A stretch of 64,000 nt of DNA from Echiichthys vipera (Eukaryota > Chordata > Actinopteri > Perciformes > Trachinidae): contig OY829646.1 in NCBI GenBank assembly GCA_963691815.1, positions 1,426,001 to 1,490,000 of the forward strand. Direction: 5' to 3'. Below are positions 45,672 through 55,759 of this stretch, piece after piece. Position numbers and translations under genes: made by a program. Position 1 is the stretch's first letter. Every line of letters begins with the position of its first letter. Under the pieces are notes generated by a model. It was not told the DNA's origin, ran no database searches, and saw only the letters and a list, made by a program, of their open reading frames with translations.

Positions 45672-46257
45672 TTATTAATTAAATTAAATTCAATTAAATT
45701 TTATTTATAGTGCCAAATCATAACAAAAGTTATCTCAGGACACTTTACAGAGTAGGCATAGACCCAACAATTCCCCTGTAGAGTACGGTGGCAACGAAAA
45801 CCTTCCCTATAACAGGCAGGAACGTCGGACAGACTCAGCTCTGTGGAGGACGGCCATCTGTCTTGACCGGTTTGGGAGGAAGAAAAGGAGAGAGGGAGAG
45901 AGAAAGAGAGAAACACAAAGATAGACAAAAGACAGAGAGACTGACACACTTCCAGAGATGCAAGCAGCCAGCGAGTAACAGTAACTATAACAATATCTAT
46001 AGTAATGTGAACATGACCCACATGTTATGGCAGTCTACACAGCAGAACAGCAGGAACACGCACATCCAAGGTGACAGAACATGAAAATGATAATAATTAT
46101 GACAAACATGATCAATGATGAGTAGGGGCAATAGCAGCTACGATACAGCAAGACATACCACTGATGGTGTTTTTATGGCTACAAATTTTATAATTTATAA
46201 GACTAGTGATAGTATAAATGACTAGTGAATAGTTATTGAAGTAGCAGGAAGTGTCAT

Positions 46258-46577
46258 GCAGGACCACGGCAGCACCACGATCAGCAGAGACCTGCACACA
46301 GGACCAGGGCAGCAGACACCACCAACATCAGCAGAGACCTACACACAGGACCACGGCAGCAGGCACCACCACGATCAGCAGAGACCTACACACAGGACCA
46401 CGGAAGCAGGCACTGACACCATTGGCAGAGACCTGCACACAGGACCACGGCAACAGGCACCACCACCATAAGCCGAGACCTGCACAGGACCACGGTAGCA
46501 GGCACCACCACCATCAGCAGAGACATACACACAGGACCACGGCAGTAGGCACCACCACGATCAGCAGAGACCTGCGA
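46258..46577. repeat. 47-bp minisatellite in L2 3' UTR, about 7 units
   Basis: Each unit includes GGACCACGGCAGCAGGCACC and CAGCAGAGACCT. The L2 copy at 352-1182 holds only one unit (near 873-915), so the array expanded in this copy. Confidence 0.92.
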
Positions 46578-46709
46578 GATGACAAAGCACAAACAACTCC
46601 GGGGAAGAAGTTGAATTAATAACATGCATTGATGAGACATGAATGACATAGACAGAGAGGAGAGAAGGTCAGAGTATTAGGAAAAGTATTATCCCCCGGC
46701 AGACTAGGC

Positions 46710-47866
46710 TCATAGCAGCATCATTAAGCTGAAAAAACGCAGCTTTAAGAATAACAACAACAACCTAGCTGAGGGCTCGTAAGCCCTAGCTGTAAGCTTT
46801 ATCAAAAAGGAAAGTTTACTCTTAAATATGGGGACAGTGTGAGCCTCCCGAATAGCACTTGGGAGTTGGTTCCACAAGAGAGGAGCTTGGTAGCTGAAGG
46901 CTCTGCCGCCCCCTCTATTTTTGGAGACTCGAGGAACGACAAGTAGCCCTGCATTTTCAGAGGGCAGTGATCTAGTCGGGTGATACGGTACTATGAGCTC
47001 TTTAAGATACGACAGAGCCTGACCAATAAGAGCTTTATAGGTAAGGAGAAGGATTTTAAATTCTATTCTAGATTTTACAGGTAGCCAGGGCAAAGAGGCT
47101 AATACAGGAGAAATATGTTCTCTTCGGTTTGTTTTTGTTAGTACTCGAGCTGCAGCATTTTGGACCAACTGGAGACTCTTAACAGACTTATTGGAGCAGC
47201 CTGATAATAAGGAGTTGCAGTAGTCCAGCCTAGAAGTAACAAATGCATGGACTAGTTTTTCTGCATCTTTCTGAGACACAATGTTCCTAATATCCGCAAT
47301 ATTACGCAGGTGAAAATATGCAGTCCTTGTTAATTTTATGTGAGAATCGAAGGAAATAACACCCAGATTGCTTACTGTGGTGCTGGAGGATAACACAACA
47401 TCATCCAGAGTAACTATCTTTAGTTATTGAGTTTCAGAGGCCTTCGGGGCAAAGTACGATGACTTCAGTTTTATCTGAGTTTAACATCAGAAAATTGCAG
47501 GTCATCCAGCTTTTTATTTCCTTAATGCACATTTGAAGTTTATCTAAATGATGGGTTTATACAAACAAATATACAAATATAATTGTGTATCATCAGCATA
47601 ACAATGAAAGTTTATGGAGTGCTTCCTTATATTTCCTAAGGAAAGCATATATAAGGAGAATAGAATCGGTCCAAAGACAGAGCCCTGTGGGACTCCGTGA
47701 TTAACTTTAGTGTGAATGGAGGATTTGTCATTAACATGTACAAACTGAGATCTATCTGATAAATAAGACTTAAACCAGCTCAGTGCAGTTCCTTTAATGC
47801 CGATCAGATGCTCTAGTCTCTGTAGCAGGATGTCATGGTCAATAGTGTCGAAGGCAGCACTAAGAT
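46710..47866 (-). pseudogene. L2 LINE reverse transcriptase, C-terminal two thirds
   Basis: From motif A at the LTR junction through the catalytic YADDTQ box (near 47590-47610), frames are interrupted. The 46710-47396 frame (229 codons) is open: NLGV, KLVHAFVTSRLDYCNSLLSG, LQLVQNAAARVLTKT, LPWLPVKSRIEFKILLLTYKA, and a C-terminal LWNQLPSAIREA. These blocks are the usual thumb and C-terminal region of fish L2 elements. Inactive because of 5' truncation and upstream stops. Confidence 0.85.
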
Positions 47867-48645
47867 TGAAGAATTAATAATCATGTGTTAGCGTGTGTAA
47901 TAGTCATGATTAATGAGTGTGATAATCAATGATTGAAGAATTAATAATCATGTGTTAGCGTGTGTATTAGTAATGATTAATAAGAATGTGATAAGTGTGA
48001 TTATTAGGTATGATCATTTAAAAGTGTAATAGTAATTATTAGTCCAAGCTCAAACTTTTCTGCTTCCAGCAAAGCAAACAAACTTTTGACTCAAGCTTTT
48101 CTGCTCTGTCTGCACAAAAAACAGTCAGTCAAGGTCACAAAGACAATGAACTAGCCATGTTGCAAATATGCACCTGGCAACTAGGTTGAGATTAGAGATT
48201 TGCTGTCCGTGCCGTGATTCCTTCACAGATAAAGAAGAAGACTCCTGTGGACACAGAGGGTACCCCTACGCGTGGGGGTTGGAGATGGAGGCGTCGTGAC
48301 GGCTACTTCTGAAATAAACATATGCACGCACAAGCGGACACATAACCACGCCTTTGTAACAAGTTTATTTGCTGGAGCAGATAGAATAGAGATCAGGAAC
48401 TTCTTGACTCTGATCACGGGTACTGTGTTGCACACAGTTACTCTAGATAGAAAATAAAACATTTCTCCAGACGTCTGTATCATCCGATGTCCTCCTGCTA
48501 ATAAATGCCTGCTGGCGCACTAAACTAAACGACTCTAAACGACTCTGCTGACTCCAGAAAGCCTCCTGTAGAATTTGAATTACGCAATATATACTCTGTG
48601 AGGTCCTTCTGATTTGCCCAAAGTATTGTGTGTAAAATTCCTACA
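47867..48645 (+). repeat. ERV1a 5' LTR
   Basis: 779 bp, TGAAGAATTAATAATC to AATTCCTACA. The first 67 bp are duplicated (47867-47933 and 47934-48000). AATAAA signals occur at 48453-48458 and 48500-48505, and an AATATATAC stretch lies near 48590. The LTR cuts an L2 LINE on its left side. It is the reverse partner of 40565-41259. Confidence 0.88.
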
Positions 48646-48653
48646 GAGTAACT

Positions 48654-48671
48654 TGGTGACCCCGACGAGAT
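48654..48671 (+). promoter_or_regulatory. Primer binding site, tRNA-Trp type
   Basis: TGGTGACCCCGACGAGAT lies 8 bp after the LTR. It complements the 3' end of tRNA-Trp (known PBS TGGTGACCCCGACGTGAT) at 17 of 18 positions; position 15 is A instead of T. Confidence 0.85.
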
Positions 48672-49695
48672 TCTAACAAGGAGGCTCGGGTAAAAGGAGC
48701 TGCAGAGGTTGGACCGGTGACCAAGCGGAGCCACTGGTAACCTCCTGGGGCAGACTGAACTTCTCCACAAGGGCGCCCATCACTGACAAAAGGTAAGCAG
48801 TCACCTATTCTTCTTAAGAAGTGAAGAGTGTGATTCGGCCTATAATCTAAATTGGTGGAGAAAGTCAGTATGTCTCCTAGAGGTTAAGTTGATCCAAATT
48901 TAGCCGGTGGACTGACGATTTGAAAAAAAAGGCCTGGTAAACGGATTTGGAATCAGTATAAGAGTAAAAGGTAAAGGAGTGTTGGGATCTTAAATCCCGA
49001 CAGGTCCTAGGCGCATTAACGGTGCTCAGTAAGACGTTCAGGGAACGCAGAAAGGCCGGAGGCTCTAGAGACCCTCGAATATACATTAGGCATTAAGGAC
49101 TAAAAGCGCCACAGGGGGATAGCCCCTAGGGGAGCCTAGAAAGCCACAGTAGGTCTGGGACCTAAAGGTTCTGGGAACCAAAGAAAAATTGTAGGTCTGG
49201 GACCTAAGGTTCTGGGAACCAAAGAAAATTGTAGGTCTGGGACCTAAAGGTTCTGGGAACCAAAGTATAAGAAATACCTAAAAGTTGTGTTTATTTGTGG
49301 GTTTGTTGTGTGGGAGGTTTCGAGGATAATAGAGAACACAAACGGATAAAAGTGTGAGTAGGTTTCTGTGATGTTGGATACACCCTTGTCTGGAGCCGCT
49401 GATAGTGAAACACTGTCAGTAGAAGCTTGTTGCAGACATCACAGAAAAGCCTGATGATTAAACTCACCACTCGTCTTCTCTTATCTGGGGGTACATAAAT
49501 AACGGGGCTGTGACACTCGGCTTTTGGTCATTAAAACTAGTGATTTATACGTCTCACTCCGCTCTATCACGGTAGAGTAGAAGCTTGAGTGAGGGGAGGA
49601 TCACTGGGGACTAGATCCACTGACCGGATAACAAGTGTGTGTGAATAAAGAATAAATAAATACCTGTGAATAGTACTTAAACAGCTGAAATAACT
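48672..49695 (+). other. ERV1a leader with three tandem 40-42-bp repeats
   Basis: Untranslated leader. 49149-49265 holds three units beginning GTAGGTCTGGGACCTAA and ending GGAACCAAAG; each contains short self-complementary stretches (GGTCTGGGACC). In retroviruses this region carries the packaging signal. Confidence 0.6.
48787..48797 (+). promoter_or_regulatory. Possible retroviral splice donor
   Basis: ACAAAAGGTAAGCAG in the leader matches the donor consensus and lies where retroviruses place the donor for subgenomic env RNA. No acceptor or env is left in this copy. Confidence 0.45.
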
Positions 49696-51602
49696 ATGGC
49701 AGGCCCTGTAGCGTCCCTGGCTGATTGATGGTCGGACTCTTTAACTGATGGTTCACAAGTGTTTATTTTTGGGCAAAATAGATGATACAGTTGCTCCATT
49801 AAATCTTTTGACACCTTGAAGACTCTGAACACACAGTGAACACACCGTAAGAGCTATGGAATAAAACAAAAATAATATGTTACCATCTATATAATATCAT
49901 GTTCAACAACATCAAAATAGTGTGTTTTTAACCTTTTACAGAAAATGAATTATCATTTACAATCATGAAATATCCCTTTTAACCTATTTTATCTTAATTA
50001 CAAACTCAGAATAGAGTGCAATAAACAAACATATTTAACTTAAAAAACGATATTATAACTGTCAGTTTGCAGCGTTAACTTCCAAAGATTGTTAATGCAC
50101 ACAAAAAATAATGCTTTATTTATTAAATACTAGCAAGCAGTGTAATGAAATAATTGTCTCCTTCAGAAAGACAGATGCTCTGAATCAGCATTACTGATAG
50201 CTTAAAATAGACTTGTATAAAATGATGCAAAACAACACAAGCACATCCCGTTTTGATAACGCATTAAGCACCACATTAAAACAAAATGATGCCCTTATCA
50301 GCCAGGTGCTAAACAAACTTGTCAGTTTACATTTCCTTGAGTTTTTGCTCTTTTGATAGACCCGTTTGCAATACTCTTAACTTCCTGTAAAGTTGTCCTT
50401 TTTTTTTTCCTTCTCTTTTCCGGTTACACTCTATCAAAATAAAAGCACAAGCCTAAAAACAGGAAGTAACGGTAAAAATAAACAAATTTTAAGAGATTTC
50501 TCATGAAAATGCAACTACACATTTTGGGAATATGATGTGCTATATTAAAGGTAATTTACAGGCCCAGGATTAGGTTGGGATGAATACTGGCAGCGAGTAG
50601 TAGGACGGGTGAAGCGAGCTAGAGAATATGGTAAAAGATAATTCAGTTAGAGGAGGACAGAGCACGTGAAGAAGTAGTGGGAAATAGAAATAATGGTCTG
50701 AGTAGGTTGTGGCATAAGAGAAAGAAGGAGGAGAAGGAATAGGAGAAGAGGGAGGAGCGAAGAGCAGATTTGCATATGGCCGGACTGGCAGCTGAGAGTC
50801 TAGAGACAGCTGAGAAATAGGGCAGAAAAGAAGGAGGCAGAAACAGTACCCCCACCCTATCCAAACCCAGCCCCGTCGCCATCAGCCGACGGGGCGTGAT
50901 ATGAGGGAGAGAGGTTGCATTAGAGGGCACAACAGAAAGGAGGGGCTTTCGGAGAGCAACTAGAGGAAGAGACAGTGGGAGCAACAGGGGGAGTAACAAG
51001 GCTGCCCTTCAATGAAAAAACACCTACTAACATCAACAGACACCAAGCAGGAAAACCCAAACCTGAGACTGACTTAACTGACTCAGACCACTCTGACTAT
51101 GACTGTAGAAGCCAGAAAAGCGACAAACATGGGAGAAAGAGAGAGGGATTTAAAAACAAACACGTGAATCTAAAAAATCAGTATGATGAGTTCTGGCTCA
51201 GAGGGGGAGGAAGAGGAGATATGATGGTCAGAATGCGGAAGTGGTGAAGGACCAGAAACTAAGACTAGACGAGACATGAAGGAAGAAAGGAGGATGAGGG
51301 AGTATATATGCAGGAATTAGTAGAGATGCAAGAATTAGTGGAAAAGAATCGAAGAGAATTAGAAGATGAGTTATGACTTCTGGCACAGCATGGAGCAGAC
51401 GGACCTGTAGTGTTTAGAACACGTGGTAAAAGGTCTCACATGATGCCTCTAGTGCGCTCTAATGGGACAGGACCGCCGATATACAAACCCTTTAGTTTAG
51501 CAGACAAGGAACACATGAATGCACAACTACCACCACTTAGTGACGGAGCTGGAATATGGTTACAGAAATTAGCTGGTCTAACCGTGGGCACAGAGCTCAC
51601 CA
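49696..51602 (+). pseudogene. ERV1a gag: matrix and start of capsid
   Basis: A likely gag start is at 49696 (MAGPVASLAD), with a stop soon after and an AT-rich insertion of unknown type at about 49745-50550. The reading resumes near 50570 with GWDEYWQRVVGRVKRAREYG. A Pro-rich stretch at 50846-50880 contains PPPY, a late-domain motif that recruits ESCRT-linked ubiquitin ligases. Capsid sequence follows (51410-51602: PPIYKPFSLADKEHMNAQLP, then GAGIWLQKLAGLT). There are many stops and no Met-Gly myristoylation signal at the start. Confidence 0.7.
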
Positions 51603-52385
51603 TGAATGAATGAATTAAGTTTATTTTTGGTTATACATCAGATGTTAAATAAAATGACATAATATTTTGACAATTTCAACCAAAAAAAGGATTTGGCTGA
51701 AGCAACTTGCTTTTATTATCCCACCCTAACATCACAGTTCTAGCTGTTTAAACACAACATATTTACTTATGATTAAACATATATTTGATTAAAAGTATAT
51801 TTACTTAGACCTAAATAAATGAAATCATTTACTTACTTTATATACATTTAAACATATTATACATATAAACATACATACACACAAAGCAAAAATCTAAATC
51901 TGCAAAATCAAAATACATATTTGCTTAAATAAGGTTTACTTTTTTCTCATTTCCATGTATTCAATAATCAAATTTAATAACATTTCTCTTTTTTATTTAT
52001 TTATTTATTTTTCTCTTTTCCAATTATAACATTTATACATATGCATTAATTATTTCAAATTTCAAGGTCTTTTTAAATATCGGTCATGTTGTAATTAATT
52101 TCAGTTTATCATTAAGGTCATTCCACATTTTTACACCAATAACGCACACTCATCTTTGTCTAATGTTAGTTCTTGCTTTTCTTCTTTCAAATCGAAGCAG
52201 TCCTCTTAAATTATAGCAATTGTTTCTTAAATTAAATAAAGATTGAACACCTGAACACCAAAATTGTTACAGCTCTGAATAAGATTTCAAGTATTTTTAG
52301 CTTTACTATATCCGTAAATTTTAAAATATTTGATTTTATGAAAAGCTCCTTAGTAGAGTCACGGTATACCATCATAGGTGATGTG
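51603..52385 (-). mobile_element. LINE 3' fragment nested in ERV1a gag
   Basis: Its 3' end is at the left, with an ATTCATTC tail (51602-51614). Minus-strand reading recovers a LINE C-terminus in broken frames, with a KVKLKILEI-like and a GVKMWNDLN-like block (about 52310-52120). The rest is AT-rich 3' UTR. Confidence 0.6.
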
Positions 52386-52390
52386 AGAGG

Positions 52391-52721
52391 ATTAAGATTC
52401 AAGATTCAAGAAGCTTTATTTATCCCGAGGGAAATGATTGTGCAACAGTTTCAATACAAAGATGGGAAAGGATCAGAGTGACGATAAGCATAAAAACATA
52501 ATCAAATAAAATAAAGCTAACATCAAATAAATCAAACAATAACTAAGTGTGACGGAGTGCAGACAGACATTGTGGTTAAACGTAGGTTTATACAATATCC
52601 AACAATACGCACTGTGCAGTTTAGCAGCATGTTGAAATAAAATAAGTACAAACTAAATAAGTGATAAAGAGCGATAATTGAAACAGTGTTAAAAATGTAG
52701 CAGCATTTCCTACAGAACTAA
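52391..52721 (-). mobile_element. Rex1-like LINE 3' tail nested in ERV1a gag
   Basis: Strong match in the same orientation to 28382-28720: AAGCTTTATTTATCCCGAGG, then GTTTCAATACAAAG and so on. The 3' terminus is at 52391. It belongs to the LINE family at 28382-32096. Capsid sequence resumes at 52722. Confidence 0.85.
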
Positions 52722-53475
52722 GAATTGATTGGACAGAAATACGGATTAGGGACAACAGACCAATTAGAATTAGATGCAGGAAAGACTGGCAGGAAAGGTC
52801 AGGAACAAACCCAGGGTCAGATCCACTGCAGGGATCAATGTTTAAAGCCACCGTTATGAAAGGAACAGATAAGTAAGTGCAGGCAAAGATGGAGGATGAC
52901 CCCAGAGCAGACACAGAGCCATTACACATATGGATGAGGACACTTCAACATCACATGCGTAGAGCAGATGAAAGAAAGGCTGCGAGCAAAACAGAGATAG
53001 AGAATCTGAAAATACAAATTACAGTTAGCAAAAGCCAGAGAGGAAGGCACAAGCTACACACAAGCAGCTAAAGCAAAGACACAAGCACAAATGAGCCAAC
53101 AACAGGCGGAGCCACCGCCAATGGGAATCCCAAGTTCCAGTTGCCCCAGTTGCAGGCCAATTTTATACAGGACCCCCTCCCCAGGGACCATGGAACCCAC
53201 CAGGACCATGGGGCCCACCACAATCACATTATAGAGGAGGAAGAGGACGAGGCTTTAATCCTCAAGGAGGTTATGGAAGGGGCAGGGGCGGATCACCGGG
53301 GGCTAGGGACAATGGGTGTTTCGTGTGTGGAGGTCATGGACATTGGGCACAAGACTGTCCACAAAACCAGAGAGGACCCCCACCACAGCAGCAACAACAG
53401 CAGGTGCCACCGCAACCACAACTGGCCCCAGGTAACCAGTTGCCCAAAGGCACCTGGTATCCAGACCAATACTAG
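52722..53475 (+). pseudogene. ERV1a gag: capsid end and nucleocapsid
   Basis: Capsid end at 52870-53000 (HIWMRTLQHHMRRADERKAA in the 52877 frame). The nucleocapsid reads in the 53161-53472 frame: a Pro/Gly-rich segment, an RGGRGRG stretch, then one CCHC zinc knuckle CFVCGGHGHWAQDC (53317-53358), glutamine-rich and basic tail residues, and a UAG stop at 53473-53475. The knuckle has all four ligands, so it could bind RNA if made. Frames are shifted between capsid and nucleocapsid. Confidence 0.8.
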
Positions 53476-53520
53476 GGGTGCCGAGGATCAAGGGCAAGGG
53501 TAGAGGCTGACCCCTTGCTA
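53473..53520 (+). promoter_or_regulatory. In-frame UAG between gag and pro
   Basis: TAG followed by GGGTGCCGAGG, with the protease frame continuing in phase (frame 1) to 53814. Gamma- and epsilonretroviruses express Gag-Pol by reading through such a stop, helped by a downstream pseudoknot. A G-rich stretch follows here too. The same TAGGGGTGCC is present in ERV1b (near 43585, reversed). Confidence 0.6.
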
Positions 53521-53814
53521 TGGGGAGAAGTGAACGAACGAAAAGTGGACTTTTTAGTCGATACAGCAACACATTCCACTCTGTTACAACCTCAGTTCGG
53601 TCAACAGCTCTCCAAATATTCCATAGACCTGGTGGGATTTGGAGGACAGCCAATGCCACTCCCTTTCACAGAACCCCTCCCCACTAAAATAGCTGGTTAT
53701 CAATTTCATCAAAGCTATGTATATTCACCGGAATGCCCAATCTCACTGCTAGGAAGAGATGTCCTAGTTAGATTAAAAGCATCTATCCTATGTGGCGCAC
53801 AGGGGGTACGTTAA
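53476..53814 (+). pseudogene. ERV1a protease
   Basis: The aspartic protease region, in frame with gag across the UAG. It shows KVDFLVDTATHSTL, where relatives have Asp-Thr-Gly-Ala; the Gly codon seems to be deleted, which should destroy the active site. DLVGFGGQP, then a LLGRDVL-type block close to the C-terminus. A frameshift near 53800 leads to the linker frame 53792-54070. Confidence 0.8.
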
Positions 53815-54880
53815 TTTCCCTAATGGGGTAAAAATAGACTGTTCAGAGACAGTTGCTTCAAGATGTAACAATGGACAATGGATCCTAGGGGAAGATCCTG
53901 ATCAGCAGCAACAGTCGGCCAACGTTTACTGGGCTCAATTGAAAGAGGACCCAGACCCGCCAATTACCAAGGTTTTGAACCTGTATCAACAATGGAAACC
54001 GTGGATTCACTCAGTGCACCCATACGAACCGGTCCCTGACGTTCCTCACTGTACTCTTCTCTATGACTGAAGAAGTGTATGAGGAAAGATTTAGGGAAGT
54101 TGAGGGTTCCCCTTGGACACTGACTTCGGACTGTATATATCAGAATCAGAATCTGAATCAGAAAACCTTTAATGTCCCGCAGACGGGGAAATTCTTTTGT
54201 CACAGCAGCAACAGAATATTACAAAATAAGATTAAAAATAGCAAAAATAAGCAATGAAGTTAAATTTAAAAAAGGAAGAAATATAAATAGACATACATAC
54301 ATATTCACATGATATAGTGCAGTTGTTTGTTTTGTAATAATATAATATGGAGTGAATAAATATAAGTAAATAAGACCAAAAAGTGCAAAAACAGAAGTGA
54401 CCATAGTACATAGTATATATGTATCAAAGAAAGGAGTAGTAGCACAAGTCCTGCTCACTGCAGAGCAGGCAGAGTGGTACAGCATGGGTGACACTGCAGC
54501 ACCCCATATTAGCTTAGCATCAGGAAGTCAAGCTAAAGATTTAGGGCCCATGGTAAAAACAACATCTCAGTTACAGGACTGGGAACAAACCACAACCCCT
54601 GCAGTTACATACTCTAAAGAAGGACAGGTGTACAAGATCACTCATCAAACCACCTCACAATCATAATTAAAGAAAAAAGGTAATCACACGAAAACATGGC
54701 AGGGAAAGTACAGATCATGAACCGACAGAAACCATGTTAGGAAGAATACCTAGCACAGTGTGGGCACAGGGAAAGAATGACGTAGGATGATATGAACCGC
54801 CAGAGCCACCCAGATTTGAGGTAAAACCAGAACCGCCAGTGTGGGTACCCCAGTACCCCACAAATGTAAAAGCAAAGGAA
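53815..54880 (+). pseudogene. ERV1a pol: linker and start of RT, RT core missing
   Basis: Linker WAQLKEDPDPPITKVLNLYQ and HCTLLYD (53930-54065), then the nested LINE tail (54141-54412). Next come VVAQVLLTAEQAEWYSMGD and AKDLGPMVK (54430-54560) and an early RT segment VWVPQYPTN (54840-54868). It is joined at about 54870 directly to the RT connection domain. The polymerase core is deleted, as in ERV1b. Confidence 0.75.
54141..54412 (-). mobile_element. Rex1-like LINE 3' tail nested in ERV1a pol
   Basis: Begins CAGAATCAGAATC (tail) and is flanked by GTATATAT at 54133-54140 and 54413-54420. Same insertion as 42995-43247 in ERV1b. Its 3' tail is of the same type as the LINE at 3445-6814. Confidence 0.85.
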
Positions 54881-55356
54881 AACACCTAGTGGCAGGGCAT
54901 CCACTCAAAATTTTGACCAGGCATAGTGTAATAGCATTAATCTCATCATCCGTTTTTACTCTATCAGGCTCTCGACTGAGAAAAGTAGAGGACGGCTTAA
55001 ATGCGCCAAACATAACGTACACACACGAAGGAGTTAATGCAGCGAGCTGTTTAGAAGTTCCAGATGACGAAAACCCACATGACTGCATTCCATTGACAGC
55101 GCAAGCCATTAAAGTGAGACCCGACTTGCATGCAAGACCACTGGACCGACCAGACATGGACTTGTATGTAGACGGCTGCTGTTTCAGGAAAAATTAGCGC
55201 AGGACTAAGAGCAGCATGGGCAGTGGTTATCAAAGATCAGGGAAAGTTTGAGGCACTAAGTACAGGAGAAGGGTCAGAAAAACCGTCAGCTCAGCTAGCG
55301 GAAGTGATGGCAGTGACAGCAGCTTGAAAGCATGGTGAGGGAAAGAGAGTGAACAT
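54881..55356 (+). pseudogene. ERV1a RT connection and RNase H start
   Basis: HLVAGHPLKILTRHSVIALI (54885), a NITYTHEGVN segment, DCIPLTAQAIKVRPDL, then the RNase H opening DMDLYVDGC (55156-55182). A frame break follows CCFRKN. The next part (AAWAVV..., 55210-55350) is recognisable in another frame up to the nested LINE tail. Confidence 0.8.
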
Positions 55357-55600
55357 ATATGATAGATAGATAGATAGATAGACAGATAACTTTTTTTTAT
55401 CCCCGAGGGGAAATTAGGTCATCGTAGCAGCGGTACAAAGCAATCAGATGTACTAAAAATAAGATAAAATATAAAATACAAAATATGAACAACAATAAAA
55501 TAAAGTACAGTATCCCAGATAAACACTATATTACAATGTGTTATGTTTATTTCAATGTGCAAGAGAGATAAAGGTGCATTTCAGTGATAGGTCACTTGGA
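55357..55600 (-). repeat. Nested LINE tail in ERV1a RNase H, with GATA array
   Basis: GATA repeats (55357-55383) form the 3' tail. Then CCCCGAGGGGAAATTAGGTC and AT-rich sequence follow. Same site as 42166-42392 in ERV1b. Confidence 0.75.
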
Positions 55601-55630
55601 GTAGTGTGAGTTTATTCCCTGAGCGTCGCT

Positions 55631-55759
55631 CAGCGTTGCTGTGCAGCGTTGCTGTGCAGCGTTGCTGTGCAGCGTTGCTGTGCAGCGTTGCTGTGCAGCG
55701 TTGCTGTGCAGCGTTGCTGTGCAGCGTTGCTGTGCAGCGTTGCTGTGCAGCGTTGCTGT
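55631..55759. repeat. 13-bp minisatellite, about 10 units
   Basis: CAGCGTTGCTGTG repeated almost perfectly. The matching place in ERV1b (around 42140-42165) has no array, so it arose in this copy. Confidence 0.95.

Larger units (their letters stand above)
45672..47866 (-). mobile_element. L2-clade LINE, 5'-truncated, with expanded minisatellite
   Basis: The minus-strand element's 3' end is at 45672 (TTTATTTAATTGAATT-type). A 3' UTR with a 47-bp tandem repeat (46258-46577) precedes the RT coding region (46710-47866). The 5' side is cut sharply by the ERV1a LTR at 47867, inside motif A (SAAFDTIDH). Sister copies are at 352-1182 and 34357-37076. Confidence 0.85.

Noticed and set aside
46251..46649. 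Open frames of 87-122 codons, His/Thr-rich, on both strands
   Set aside because: They are translations of the 47-bp minisatellite; several frames are open together and the period alone explains them.
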